The notes: a model not told the origin generated them from the letters alone. Positions 11,594 to 20,328 are shown, counted from the first letter of the stretch. The stretch is DNA of 64,000 nucleotides from Methylocystis sp. ATCC 49242 (GCF_000188155.2 NZ_KE124774.1:718736-782735); one strand, 5' to 3'. Numbers and translations: made by a program.

Positions 11594-13291
11594 CTATGCC
11601 GCCATGTCCGGCCGATCCGCCGACTCTTCGCGCGCCGGGCGATCCGAGAATCTGAAATGACTCAAAAGCTCGGAGAGTCTCTTGACCTGATCGCCAAGGC
11701 TGTGGCTCGCGGCGGTCGTCTCCTCGACCATGGCGGCGTTTTGCTGCGTATTCTGGTCGATGGCGCTGACTGCGGTGTTGACCTGCTGGAGCGACAACGC
11801 CTGCCTATGTGTGGCCTCCGCGATCGCCGACACATTCCTGTCGAGCTCCTGCATCTCGGCGACGATTGCGGTCAGCGCCTCGCCGGTGTCGCCGACCAGC
11901 GCCACGCCGGCTTCGACCTGATCGCTCGATTGGTTGATGAGGCCCTTGATTTCCTTCGCCGCATCGGCGGAGCGCTGAGCGAGCGCGCGCACTTCCGAGG
12001 CGACGACCGCGAAGCCGCGTCCTGCTTCGCCCGCGCGCGCGGCCTCGACGCCTGCGTTCAACGCGAGAAGATTGGTCTGGAAGGCGATCTCGTCGATGAT
12101 TCCGATGATGTTCGAAATCTGATCGGACGAATTCTTTATCTGTCCCATCGCCGCGACTGCGTCCCGCACGATGTCGCCCGACCTCTCGGCGTTGGCTTTT
12201 GTCTTGCCGACGAGGGCGCCGGCGCTCTGCGCGCTCCTGGCTGAATCCCTGACCGTGGCCGTGATCTCCGCCACGGTCGCGGCCGTCTCCTCGAGCGCGG
12301 CCGCCTGTTGTTCGCTGCGTGTCGCGAGATCGTCGGCTGCAGCGCGGATTTCCGCCGCGCCCACGTTGATCGTCTCGCCGCTCTCGCCGACGCGCCGCAA
12401 TGTCTCCTGCATTTCTTCGACGGAATGATTGAAGTCGATGCGCAGCTTGTCGAACGCCGGGACGAACGGGCGCTCGATTCTTTGCGTGAGATCGCCCTTT
12501 GCAAGCCGTTCGAGACCGCCGCCGATCTCGCTTACCGCCCGCACGCGATCGGTCACGTCCGTCGCGAATTTGACGATCTTGATCACATTATTGTTGAAAT
12601 CGAAGATTGGATTGAACGAGGCCTGAATCCAGACCTCCCTGCCGCCCTTGCCGCATCGCCTGAATTCTTCCGCAATATACTCACCGCGGTTGAGCCGCGC
12701 CCAGAGTTCCCGATATTCGGCCGATTGACCATAGGCCGGCTCGACGAACATGCGATGGTGCTTGCCCTGAATCTCGTGGAGTTCATATCCGAGCGTGCGC
12801 AGGAAATTCTCGTTGGCGGTAAGAATGATTCCGTCGACAGAGAATTCGATGACGCCCTGCGCGCGCGAAATTGCTTGGAGGATACCCTGATTTTCCGCGG
12901 CCTTGAGCTTTTCAGACGTGATGTCCGCCGCGACCTTAACGATCTTGACGACATCGCCTCTCGAATTGACGACGGGATTGTACGAGGCCTGAATCCAGAC
13001 GTCGCGCCCGCCTTTTCCTATGCGGTGATACTCGCCGGCGTCGAATTCCCCGCGGCCGAGTTTGGTCCAGAAGGCGCGATATTCCGGGCTATTTGCGTGA
13101 TCCCGCGAGATAAACATGCTGTGATGCTTGTCTTGAATCTCCGAGAGTTCGTAGCCGAGCGTCTTGCAGAAATTTTCGTTCGCGAAAAGGACGACGCCGT
13201 TCGGGTCGAATTCAATGATCCCCAGCGATCGGCTGATCGCGTCGAGGTCGGCCCTGGCGTTGGATCGGGAGGCTAATCTGGAGAAAAACAT
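11594..13291 (-). CDS. methyl-accepting chemotaxis protein with two PAS domains, soluble
   Basis: A 565-residue chemoreceptor. Two tandem PAS domains (about residues 15-130 and 138-255) each contain the pattern NENF, LGYEL and KGGR-x-VWIQAS. A short HAMP-like linker follows ([20 protein letters not shown] type). The signalling domain has the hairpin tip [20 protein letters not shown] and [20 protein letters not shown]. No membrane span is seen, so it is probably cytoplasmic, like Aer-type energy or redox sensors. It would signal through CheW and CheA. No che genes adjoin it. The PAS ligand (haem, flavin or none) cannot be told. Confidence 0.93.
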   Translation of the reverse strand: MFFSRLASRSNARADLDAISRSLGIIEFDPNGVVLFANENFCKTLGYELSEIQDKHHSMFISRDHANSPEYRAFWTKLGRGEFDAGEYHRIGKGGRDVWIQASYNPVVNSRGDVVKIVKVAADITSEKLKAAENQGILQAISRAQGVIEFSVDGIILTANENFLRTLGYELHEIQGKHHRMFVEPAYGQSAEYRELWARLNRGEYIAEEFRRCGKGGREVWIQASFNPIFDFNNNVIKIVKFATDVTDRVRAVSEIGGGLERLAKGDLTQRIERPFVPAFDKLRIDFNHSVEEMQETLRRVGESGETINVGAAEIRAAADDLATRSEQQAAALEETAATVAEITATVRDSARSAQSAGALVGKTKANAERSGDIVRDAVAAMGQIKNSSDQISNIIGIIDEIAFQTNLLALNAGVEAARAGEAGRGFAVVASEVRALAQRSADAAKEIKGLINQSSDQVEAGVALVGDTGEALTAIVAEMQELDRNVSAIAEATHRQALSLQQVNTAVSAIDQNTQQNAAMVEETTAASHSLGDQVKRLSELLSHFRFSDRPAREESADRPDMAA

Positions 13292-13471
13292 ATATGCGGC
13301 TCACCCTGCCTTACTGATTGAGCATATGATTCAGGCTCAACCGTTGCGAGTAAGCTCGGTCTTTGCAATTAAGATTTTGTAACGAGAGGCAACGTCGCGC
13401 AGGAATTTTTCAGTGCGCAACCAGCGCGGGCATGGTCGGCAAATAGCGGAGAGTGTTGATTTAACGCCAAC

Positions 13472-13494
13472 GGCGACCCTCGCTGAGGGTCGCC
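13472..13494 (-). terminator. perfect GC hairpin after the Pro/Ala-rich protein gene
   Basis: A 10-bp perfect stem (GGCGACCCTC / GAGGGTCGCC) with a 3-base loop lies 14 bp past the stop of the gene ending at 13508. There is no clear T run on either side, so it may act as a weak or Rho-assisted terminator or an mRNA-stabilising stem. Confidence 0.5.
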
Positions 13495-13507
13495 GCTATC
13501 GTCTCGA

Positions 13508-14050
13508 TTATTGGGCCGGTTCCTCAACCGGAATGCCGGTGGGCTCGGCCGGCTTGGCTTTCGGCTTAGCCTTCGGCTTGGGCTTCGGCTTGGGCTTCGG
13601 CTTAGCGGGCGCCGGCTTGGGCTCCTCGGCGGCCGGCGCGGGCTCTGCGGCCGGCGGAGCGGCTTCTGGCGCCGGGGCCGGCGGCGGCTCTTCGGCGGCG
13701 GGAGCGGGGGGCGGCGGGGGCTCTTCAGCCTTCGGCGCCTCGGCTGGCGGGGTCTCTGTCGGCGCGGCGCTCGTTTCAGCCGGCGGCGTCTCCGGCATGG
13801 TTGGCTCCGCCTCGGTCTTCGGCGCTTCCGCCTCGGCGGGAGCCGGCGTCGCGGGCGCTTCCGTCGCTGGAGCCTCGGCAGGCGCTTCAGGCTTCCGGTT
13901 CATCTTCTCCTTGAGAGAGTCTATCCGCGACTCGATCGCGGCCCGGAGGCCAGCGACCCCTTCGGTCGGCGCCGTATAGACGCCTAGTCCATAGCCGATC
14001 GCCCCTGCGACCACGGCCGTGACAAGAGTCGAAATTCCACTTCGGGCCAT
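13508..14050 (-). CDS. membrane-anchored Pro/Ala/Glu-rich low-complexity protein
   Basis: A 180-residue protein with one N-terminal membrane segment (MARSGISTLVTAVVAGAIGY) and a short charged helix (LRAAIESRIDSLKEKMNRK). Next comes about 110 residues of Pro-, Ala- and Glu-rich low-complexity sequence, ending in a basic Lys-Pro repeat near residues 148-170. The layout is like a TonB-type spanning spacer, but no TonB C-terminal domain follows. Codon-level repetition makes the DNA repetitive (ggcttcggcttg units). No family recognised. The frame is supported by the membrane anchor, absence of stops and a downstream hairpin. Confidence 0.65.
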   Translation of the reverse strand: MARSGISTLVTAVVAGAIGYGLGVYTAPTEGVAGLRAAIESRIDSLKEKMNRKPEAPAEAPATEAPATPAPAEAEAPKTEAEPTMPETPPAETSAAPTETPPAEAPKAEEPPPPPAPAAEEPPPAPAPEAAPPAAEPAPAAEEPKPAPAKPKPKPKPKPKAKPKAKPAEPTGIPVEEPAQ

Positions 14051-14070
14051 TCTATGCCTTCCTCCAAAAG

Positions 14071-14100
14071 AAGAAGCCCGCGCATCGACTCAGGCGGGCT
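14071..14100 (-). terminator. intrinsic terminator downstream of tRNA-Ala copy 1
   Basis: On the minus strand a stem AGCCCGC/GCGGGCT (14075-14081 with 14094-14100) is followed by a T-rich tract (TTCTTCTTTT). It lies about 135 bp after the tRNA and just upstream of the Pro/Ala-rich gene start. Confidence 0.65.
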
Positions 14101-14234
14101 CCCTGTTGAACGCATTACCGGATAAAGTCACACGGGAGAAATTAATTATCGGACAGAACAAACGGCAAGCTGACTTTGATCCGGTTGCATAAAGCTTTCG
14201 CTCATAAAGATGTTTGTAAAAAGGCTGGGGCGAC

Positions 14235-14310
14235 TGGTGGAGCTGGGGGGATTCGAACCCCCGACCTCTGCAGTGCGATTGCAGCGCTCTCCCATCTGAG
14301 CTACAGCCCC
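14235..14310 (-). tRNA. tRNA-Ala, anticodon CGC (copy 1)
   Basis: A full cloverleaf of 76 bases read on the minus strand, with encoded CCA. The acceptor stem GGGGCTG/CAGCTCC has the G3-U70 wobble pair that defines alanine tRNA. The anticodon stem CTGCA/TGCAG encloses loop ATCGCAC, giving anticodon CGC for GCG codons. The T arm is GGGGG-TTCGAAT-CCCCC. An identical copy lies at 19800-19875 in the same orientation; identity continues seven bases past the 5' end of the tRNA (tcggaac before it). Confidence 0.97.
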
Positions 14311-14540
14311 GTTCCGAACCGGGTGATCTCAATCTCCTGAAAAATCAGGATTAAATACAATTTACAGTCTGTTCACTTTAACGATCTGAATCTCGCTATT
14401 CAAGCAGCCTGCCTATTTTTCGAACCCGGACGAAGCAATCTCTCGAAAAGGGAAGGACGTTCAGATCGCCTTTTGATCGGACGATTGTGGCGGCAATGGA
14501 TCGTCGCGCGTCTCGCGTCGGACCCAACGAATCTCCGCGG
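14311..14540. other. tRNA upstream region with small hairpin, no gene
   Basis: AT-richer spacer between the tRNA and the deaminase gene stop. It contains a perfect palindrome TCCTGA-AAAA-TCAGGA at 14335-14350, 25 bp upstream of the tRNA 5' end, and presumably the tRNA promoter. No supported open frame seen. Confidence 0.5.
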
Positions 14541-15110
14541 CTATTCGGGCACTGGCGGCGGAAACAGCGCCAGCGCTTCCTTCGCGAAAACGCCGCCGGT
14601 TATGTCGATATTCGCGAATGACGCTGCGGCGGCCACGGTTTCGCTCGTAACCATGATCTGCCCGAGGCGAGTCGAAAGCTCCTGAATGGACGCCGCAAAG
14701 ACGACGCGCCTGAAGCCGCACCAGATGATCGCGCCCATGCACATGGGACAAGGTTCGCCGGTGGTGTAGATCGTCGCGCCATTGAGCTCGGCCGACGGAT
14801 GGCTCTTGATGAAGTTGCGGATCGCGACCATCTCGCCATGGGCCGTCGGGTCATTTGTCGATTTGCCGCTATTGTGACCGGTCGCGAGCACGCGCCCGCC
14901 TTTCTCGATCACGGCGCCGAATGGAAAATCTCCGCGCGCGGCCTCGTCGAGGGCAATGCGCATGTAGCGCTCGTCATCTGCCCGAACGGGTGTCTGCGTC
15001 GCGCGCGCCCAGGCGCCGGTCGAAGCTGCGGCGAATGCCGAGAGAAGAAGACCGCTCGTCACGCGGCGTCTATCCATGTCGCAATGACAACGGCATGATG
15101 GTTTGATCAT
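14541..15110 (-). CDS. nucleoside/cytidine deaminase-family protein with an export signal
   Basis: A 189-residue zinc deaminase of the CDA/guanine deaminase/TadA fold. The catalytic motif is TAHGEMVA (HAE type) and the zinc cysteines are in EPCPMCMGAI. Unlike normal cytosolic members it begins with an export signal: DMDRRRVTSGLLLSAFAAAS then TGAWA, with an RRR stretch resembling a Tat signal and a likely cleavage site near residue 35. The start at 15110 is favoured by an AAGGAG site eight bases upstream; a start at 15077 would begin MDRRRV. It lies downstream of a ClC exchanger gene. The substrate is unknown; guanine or related bases are typical of close families. Confidence 0.85.
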   Translation of the reverse strand: MIKPSCRCHCDMDRRRVTSGLLLSAFAAASTGAWARATQTPVRADDERYMRIALDEAARGDFPFGAVIEKGGRVLATGHNSGKSTNDPTAHGEMVAIRNFIKSHPSAELNGATIYTTGEPCPMCMGAIIWCGFRRVVFAASIQELSTRLGQIMVTSETVAAAASFANIDITGGVFAKEALALFPPPVPE

Positions 15111-15160
15111 TCCTAACTCTCCTTCGTCACGCCGCTCACGCTTGCGACGAGGAGCCTAAA

Positions 15161-15178
15161 TCACGCCTCTTGGCGTGA
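15161..15178. terminator. hairpin between ClC gene and deaminase gene
   Basis: A 7-bp perfect stem TCACGCC/GGCGTGA with a 4-base loop (TCTT), about 90 bp past the ClC stop and 50 bp upstream of the deaminase start. No T run follows on the minus strand, so it may equally be an operator for the deaminase promoter. Confidence 0.4.
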
Positions 15179-15270
15179 CAAATCGAGTTGTAATCGAGGG
15201 GGCGACGCGCAAGGCGTAGCAATCTGAGCTTGGGCGTTGATAATCTCTTGGTGAAGCGCGAAACGCTTTT

Positions 15271-16608
15271 TTATGTTTTCGTGTTTTGCTGCAAGGCTCG
15301 CTCGCGGCGCAGCGTGCCTGTGCGAAGCGATTCATATATGGGCGCATCGCGCAGCAGCGTCGGCGCAAGCATGGCGGCGAAACAGGCGCCCAGCATCGGC
15401 AGGAGCATGATCGTATTGGCGGTCATCTCGGTGACGAGGACGATGCCTGTCAAAGGCGCGCGCACGACGCCGGTGAAAAGCGCCGTCATGCCGACGAGCG
15501 CGAAAGCCTGCGGCTGAATGTCGGCTCCCGGGAAGAGATATTGGCAAATCGCGCCGAAGAACCAGCCGAACAGCGCGCCGAGCGCCAGCAGCGGCGCAAA
15601 CAATCCGCCGGGCGCGCCGGCCGAATAGGAGACATGGCCTAGCGCGAATCTGAGCAGCAAAATCATTGGCGCCGCTGAAAAAATCTCGGTGCCCATCAGC
15701 GCGCGCTGCGTGATTCCGTCGCCCCCGCCAACCATCGAAGGCGCATACCAAGCCAGCGCCCCGACGCCCGCGCCGATCACGCCCGCGCGCAACTCGATCG
15801 GCGCGAACTTCAGCCCTTCGGCCGCAGCAATCGTTGCAAGCAATGCGCGGTTATAGACGATCGCGAAGAGTCCGGCGACGCCGCCAAGGATGAAAAACAG
15901 CGGCTGCTGCGTGGCGGGAGGATAATGGAGCGCGCCGACATCGAAATCCGGCGTATCGCCGAGGATCATCCGCGCCACGGCGATCGCCGTTGCGGAGGAC
16001 GCGAGCGCGGCGATGGCGATGCGATGCTCGAACTTCTGAACCAGCTCCTCGAGCACAAAAGCCGCTCCCGCGATCGGCGCATTGAAGGCCGTAGCGAGAC
16101 CCGCCCCGGCGCCGGCGGCGATAAGCACGCGACAATCGGGCCAGCTCCGGCGCGACGCCCACCCGAACCAATGACCGATGACCGCCCCCATCTGCACGCT
16201 CGGCCCCTCCCGGCCAAGCGCCAGACCGGCGCCGATCGCCAGCGCGCCGCCAAGGAATTTCACGGCGAGCAGACGAAAGGGCGCCGGCGGGACAAGTCCA
16301 TGCAGCACGGCTTCGACATGCGGAATGCCGCTGCCCGATGCGTGCAAGGAAAAACACCGAACCATCCAGGCCGCGAGGAAGGTCGCCACGCCGCAAAGCG
16401 TCACGAAGAAGATGAACCCGTACGCATTGTCCCGATGCGCGACGATGATCAGCGCATCGCGCAACCGCTCGGCCCACTCGAGAGCGAGTCGGAATGCGGC
16501 GCCGACGAGTCCCGCCGCCGCCCCTGCGACAAGGGAGAGCAGCGCGAGAACCAGCAGGCCGCCTTCGTTTTCAATGGGCGCCGACTCGTGGTTTGGGTCT
16601 GTTTGCAT
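15271..16608 (-). CDS. ClC-family chloride channel/H+ exchanger
   Basis: A 445-residue polytopic membrane protein with the ClC selectivity-filter motifs: GSGIPHVEA (residues about 92-100), GREGPSVQMG with the external gating glutamate, and GAPGGLFAPLLALGA. The segment FVLEELVQKFEH supplies the internal glutamate typical of Cl-/H+ antiporters rather than channels. The length fits the bacterial form without CBS domains. It is 68 bp downstream of a CPA2 antiporter gene on the same strand and is probably co-transcribed with it, suggesting coupled proton, cation and chloride balance, for example in acid or osmotic stress. The physiological role is inferred. Confidence 0.93.
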   Translation of the reverse strand: MQTDPNHESAPIENEGGLLVLALLSLVAGAAAGLVGAAFRLALEWAERLRDALIIVAHRDNAYGFIFFVTLCGVATFLAAWMVRCFSLHASGSGIPHVEAVLHGLVPPAPFRLLAVKFLGGALAIGAGLALGREGPSVQMGAVIGHWFGWASRRSWPDCRVLIAAGAGAGLATAFNAPIAGAAFVLEELVQKFEHRIAIAALASSATAIAVARMILGDTPDFDVGALHYPPATQQPLFFILGGVAGLFAIVYNRALLATIAAAEGLKFAPIELRAGVIGAGVGALAWYAPSMVGGGDGITQRALMGTEIFSAAPMILLLRFALGHVSYSAGAPGGLFAPLLALGALFGWFFGAICQYLFPGADIQPQAFALVGMTALFTGVVRAPLTGIVLVTEMTANTIMLLPMLGACFAAMLAPTLLRDAPIYESLRTGTLRRERALQQNTKT

Positions 16609-16676
16609 ATGACGGGCGACGGAGACAGCAGTTTGCAGATTTCCTGTCTAGCCGAGTCGGCGCGACGGCTGAAGGA

Positions 16677-17951
16677 TCACTTTTTCAAATTCAGGCTCTC
16701 GGGCATCAAGGTGAGGAAGCGGGAGGCCATCGCTGAAAACCAGTCCGCGACGCTGCGCGATACAGCGAAAATGGCGCCGTCCGGATGCGTTCGCTCCGGA
16801 TTGGTCCGAAGCCAGAAGGCCAGGGCCGGGTAGACGGTCACCGTGACAATGGCGGCGCCGACGAGCGCCGTTGCATTTTCAGGCGCCATCTGGCTCGACC
16901 TCACGCCGAGATAGGTGATGGCGACGACGAGCGGGAGCGTGGTCGACGATAACAGCGCCAGCGCTGGCAGATCGCGTTCTGCAAGCGCCTTTTTGTACAA
17001 ATTCAGCGGCGCGAGGCGAATGACGAGAAGAACGAGTGAAAATAGCGCGAAACGCGCAAGGCTCGCGGGGCTTGTTACGAGGGCGGGCAGATCGAAGGCC
17101 ACGCCGCTGGCTACGAAAAACAGCGGGATGAAAAAGCCGGAGCCGATCGTGGTCAATCGATCCTCCAGCACTTCCGCCTTTGTGCCGCGAACCAGCATGG
17201 CCACCGCCATTCCAGCCGTATAGGCTCCGACGACGGTCTCGACGCCGAAACTGTTGGCCAACGCGACGAAGCCCAGAAGTATTAGCAGCGAAACGCGAAC
17301 GGGAAGAATCTCGCTGTCGCCGAGCCAGTTCACGATTTTTTCGGACAAGCGCTCGGACCGCATGGTCGTCAGGAAAAAAATCGTTCCAACCGCGATCGCA
17401 AGAAACAGGATGCTCAGGATCGTTTGATGGATGTGGTGTTTTTCCTGCGCCAGCGCGATCGAGGCCAGAATGAGCGGAGCAAGTTCGCCCATAGCGGCCG
17501 AGCCAAGAACATAATGTCCGAAATCACTGTCGAGATCGCCTGACTGCCGAAGGACCGGAATGAGAATGCCAAAGGCCGTCGTCGGCAGGACGAGCGCGAC
17601 GAGCAGAGGCGCGCGGACGAGGCCAGCGAAATAGAGCGCCCCGACGAAAACAATGGCGAGGCCGAACGAGGCAAGCCAGGCAAGCGCGCCGAGGCGAAGC
17701 GGCGCCAGACCGATTTCATTCTGCTTGAACTCGAAACCGGCCTGAAAGAATAGGAAGACGAGACCCAGTTCGCCAAGAAACTTTATTGTCTCATCACTCG
17801 TAACAAGCCCAATAACGCTGGGGCCCACGAGGACGCCGAGCATCAGTTCGAGCGCCACCACGGGCATTAGCGCGAGCGCGGGAAGCCGAACGAGGAGCGG
17901 CGCAAGAACGGCGATGCAGGAGATGATGAATACGCCATAGAAATCGTTCAT
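16677..17951 (-). CDS. CPA2-family cation:proton antiporter
   Basis: A 424-residue membrane protein of the monovalent cation:proton antiporter-2 family (KefB/KefC/NapA-like membrane domain). Around a dozen hydrophobic segments are visible. Diagnostic pieces are LELMLGVLVGPSVIGLV near residue 35, LGLVFLFFQAGFEF near residue 65, and VVGAYTAGMAVAML. No TrkA-N or TrkA-C domain follows, so it is a short form. It likely exchanges Na+ or K+ for H+. It is upstream of and probably co-transcribed with the ClC gene, and downstream of a channel-like gene. Confidence 0.9.
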   Translation of the reverse strand: MNDFYGVFIISCIAVLAPLLVRLPALALMPVVALELMLGVLVGPSVIGLVTSDETIKFLGELGLVFLFFQAGFEFKQNEIGLAPLRLGALAWLASFGLAIVFVGALYFAGLVRAPLLVALVLPTTAFGILIPVLRQSGDLDSDFGHYVLGSAAMGELAPLILASIALAQEKHHIHQTILSILFLAIAVGTIFFLTTMRSERLSEKIVNWLGDSEILPVRVSLLILLGFVALANSFGVETVVGAYTAGMAVAMLVRGTKAEVLEDRLTTIGSGFFIPLFFVASGVAFDLPALVTSPASLARFALFSLVLLVIRLAPLNLYKKALAERDLPALALLSSTTLPLVVAITYLGVRSSQMAPENATALVGAAIVTVTVYPALAFWLRTNPERTHPDGAIFAVSRSVADWFSAMASRFLTLMPESLNLKK

Positions 17952-18098
17952 GAACGAAACATCCTCTGGATCGGGGCGTCTCAGACGGCGCTCTGCCGCC
18001 CGGGCAAATTTGCTATTTCATATTCAGACTGTCTACCGGATCTGGAGGCGCTTATTAAACCGGATTGACGTGCGTAGGCATGTCACAGCCGCGTCTTG

Positions 18099-18530
18099 TC
18101 AACTCCGGCGCACGGGTCGGATTTCGGCGATTGCTCCGAAAAGAAACGCCGTCGTCAGACCGAAAAGGATCAGGCCGTTCATCGCCTCGATCGCGCCGAG
18201 GAGTCGCCAATTGTCTCTCAGGCCTATGTTGGCGTGACCGTAGCTCGTTATCGCGCCCAGGGAATAGAGCAGCGCGGTTTGCAGATCCGCCGCCGCGCCC
18301 AGCCAGGTGTATACAAGCGCCCAGACGCCGGCCTCGATTGAATGCATGCCCGCAGCGACAAGCGCGATCATCGCGACCATGATGATGAAATAGGGGATTG
18401 TTCGAGGGGTCTTCCGTCGCCGCTCCTGGAAGATCAGCGCCCATTCCATCAGGACGAGACCGCAAACGTGCCCGACGATCGTGACGACGAGAAGCGGTAT
18501 TCCCCATATCCAATCCGAAGCCCAATACAT
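18099..18530 (-). CDS. two-TM ion-channel-like protein with a degenerate K+ filter
   Basis: A 143-residue membrane protein with an N-terminal pair of spans (IWGIPLLVVTIVGHVCGLVL; TIPYFIIMVAMIALVAAGMH) followed by a pore-loop-like stretch and a last span. The pore segment reads LLYSLGAITSYGHANIGL, which aligns with the K+ channel pattern TTxGYGDI as T-S-Y-G-H-A-N-I, so GYGD becomes GHAN. The region after it (NGLILFGLTTAFLFGAIAEI) looks like the inner helix. The start at 18530 has a GGGAGAA site; a longer frame to 18704 is not protein-like. Ion selectivity is unknown. It lies 147 bp upstream of the CPA2 antiporter. Confidence 0.75.
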   Translation of the reverse strand: MYWASDWIWGIPLLVVTIVGHVCGLVLMEWALIFQERRRKTPRTIPYFIIMVAMIALVAAGMHSIEAGVWALVYTWLGAAADLQTALLYSLGAITSYGHANIGLRDNWRLLGAIEAMNGLILFGLTTAFLFGAIAEIRPVRRS

Positions 18531-19173
18531 CGCTTCTCCCTGGTTCTGGACGACTTTCGCATTTTCGTTGCTTGAACGGTCCGTTTTGGACGGCGGCGGG
18601 TGCCTCGTCCCGTCTTGCAGGATGAAGAGTATATTTCCCGGAGCGGCGCGGCAATGCTTGCGCGATCCCGCAACCGGCGGGCTGTCGAACGCGATTGTCA
18701 CCAAAGCCTCCGTTCATTATTTCATAAACAAGCGATGCACGCGCTTCGATATTGCGCGTCAGCATTGTCGGCCGGGCGACGACGCGGGAGCTATCGGCGC
18801 GCGCAGGTCGTGAACCGCGCGGCGCAAATGAAGCGGCAAAAAGTGAAGCTGCCGCCGGAAATCGCGATGCGAGTCGCGTGAGCGATTGCGAACCGGCTCC
18901 GGTGATTTCCGCATATGTTTTCCATGCAATGTGTCGCATGTGACCGGTTGTCGCTTGGCTTATCGAGAACGAAGCACAATTATATACATCCGCGGGGTGC
19001 GGCGTTTGACGTCATCTGCGGCGTCACATCCGGTGCGGCCGCGCGAGCGGAGGGGGGGGGATTCTCGGGATAGTTTTGTTGACGTCGAAAGCCTCCGCGC
19101 GGCGGCAATGCGGGCGACCCGAAGCGAGCCGCCCCGGTTTTGGCCCTCGGAATTGGGAAGTCGGGAGGATTAC
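18531..19173. other. 643-bp non-coding stretch between divergent genes
   Basis: It separates the minus-strand channel-like gene from a plus-strand secreted-protein gene. I read both strands and saw only short open frames without recognisable protein character. Some sections (around 18955-19000) are AT-richer and may hold promoters. No repeat, RNA gene or remnant is recognised. Confidence 0.5.
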
Positions 19174-19593
19174 ATGCGTAAATTTCTTGTCTCTTTGAGC
19201 GCTCTCTTGCTTGCGGCCAGCTCCGCCCATGCGTTGTGCGTGAAGCCCGCGGGGAAATACACAGGCTCGGCGGCGGGTCAGCATGTCAATAGAACTAATC
19301 GAACAGTCATCGACTGGGTCGCTTTCGAAACGAGCGTTTCAATATCGCCCGCCGGCGATGGCCTGATGTATCAGGTCGGAGAGGCGGCCGGGGCCGGCGT
19401 CTTCAGCGCGACCTATTCGTTCACGGCGTTCGCGAATGTTTTCAACCCCGCTTCCTGCACGGGCGCCATCACGACCAATATCGGGCGGCGTTATCACTAT
19501 GCGTCATCCGCGAACGGGAACGTCGTCACCCTGACCGACACGACCGGCGACGCCGTCGTGGCCGTCTACAACATTCGTCTCGAGAGGCAATGA
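19174..19593 (+). CDS. small secreted protein, unknown function
   Basis: A 139-residue exported protein. A clean signal peptide (MRKFLVSLSALLLAASSAHA) is followed by about 119 residues predicted mainly as beta-strands (KYTGSAAGQHVNRTNRTVID, FSATYSFTAFANVF). Two cysteines remain after cleavage (near CVKP at the mature N-terminus and PASCTGA), which could form a disulphide. A GGGAGG ribosome site precedes the ATG. Lies next to the second tRNA-Ala. I do not recognise a family. Confidence 0.75.
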   Translation: MRKFLVSLSALLLAASSAHALCVKPAGKYTGSAAGQHVNRTNRTVIDWVAFETSVSISPAGDGLMYQVGEAAGAGVFSATYSFTAFANVFNPASCTGAITTNIGRRYHYASSANGNVVTLTDTTGDAVVAVYNIRLERQ

Positions 19594-19799
19594 TGTCTTC
19601 GGCTAATCCCTGAGGTCGACCTTGTCGGCGCAGGGGCGCGGTCCGTTCGAGACTGTCGGAGAGCGAGCTGATCCGGACGGAGACGCTGGATCGGCCCGCA
19701 GTGCGCAACGCGCCGGGCGTTGCGGCGATCAGCGCGCGCCGACAGTCTCCTCGCGGCGCCGCCGCGATTGGAACTCTCTCACCAAGTTTTTGATTTCTT

Positions 19800-19875
19800 T
19801 GGTGGAGCTGGGGGGATTCGAACCCCCGACCTCTGCAGTGCGATTGCAGCGCTCTCCCATCTGAGCTACAGCCCC
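19800..19875 (-). tRNA. tRNA-Ala, anticodon CGC (copy 2)
   Basis: Identical over all 76 bases to the copy at 14235-14310, including encoded CCA, the G3-U70 pair and anticodon CGC. The shared block runs 83 bases in total (19800-19882 with 14235-14317). Both copies are on the minus strand about 5.57 kb apart. The 3' flank is different and contains CACCAA/TTGGTG arms around an AT-rich loop. Confidence 0.97.
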
Positions 19876-20031
19876 GTTCCGAGGGCGGTGGGTACACGGC
19901 GCGTCTTTTCCTGTCAATCGCCTCACGCATTTTTTGATCGCGTTCGGCGCGCATCTTTTTAGAAAGGATTGCCGCGCCGGGGCAGGGAGGCTAGACAATC
20001 CGCCGTCTTCCATATTCGCCGGGCCTCCAAG

Positions 20032-20328
20032 ATGTCTTACGCAGTGGTCAATCTTCTCGTCACGATCATCAACCTCTACTGGTGGGTCGTGATCGCCATG
20101 GCCGTCATGTCCTGGCTCATCGCATTCGACGTGGTGAACATGCGCTCGCAGGCGGCCTATTCGATCTGGAAGGCGCTCAACGCGCTGACGGAGCCTCTTC
20201 TGCGGCCGATTCGCTCGGTGCTGCCGAGCCTCGGGGGGCTCGACATTTCTCCGATCATCCTGCTGCTTGGTCTGCAGTTCCTTGCCGATCTGGTGAGCGG
20301 CGCCGGCGGCGGACTTGTCCTCAGATAA
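20032..20328 (+). CDS. yggT: YggT-family membrane protein
   Basis: A 98-residue integral membrane protein with two hydrophobic segments (VNLLVTIINLYWWVVIAMAV and ISPIILLLGLQFLADLV). Between them is the YggT-typical stretch ALNALTEPLLRPIRSVLPSL. YggT proteins occur across bacteria and cyanobacteria, often near DUF167 and cell-division genes; a role in division-site or membrane protein assembly has been proposed but is not settled. The next gene, DUF167, overlaps it by 14 bases, so they form one unit. The ATG at 20032 gives the usual short N-terminus. Confidence 0.92.
   Translation: MSYAVVNLLVTIINLYWWVVIAMAVMSWLIAFDVVNMRSQAAYSIWKALNALTEPLLRPIRSVLPSLGGLDISPIILLLGLQFLADLVSGAGGGLVLR

Noticed and set aside
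13540-13900. Repetitive ggcttcggcttg-type units that look like a tandem repeat or CRISPR-like array
   Set aside because: The units encode the Lys-Pro and Pro/Ala-rich segments of a protein; there are no spacers of constant length and no cas genes.
18600-18990. Hypothetical genes in the 18.5-19.2 kb gap
   Set aside because: Open frames on both strands are short, Arg-rich and lack ribosome sites and motifs.
19620-19799. Possible tRNA-linked gene remnant between the secreted-protein gene and tRNA copy 2
   Set aside because: A short frame gives a plausible-looking peptide but no recognisable family and no start site; cannot be separated from chance.
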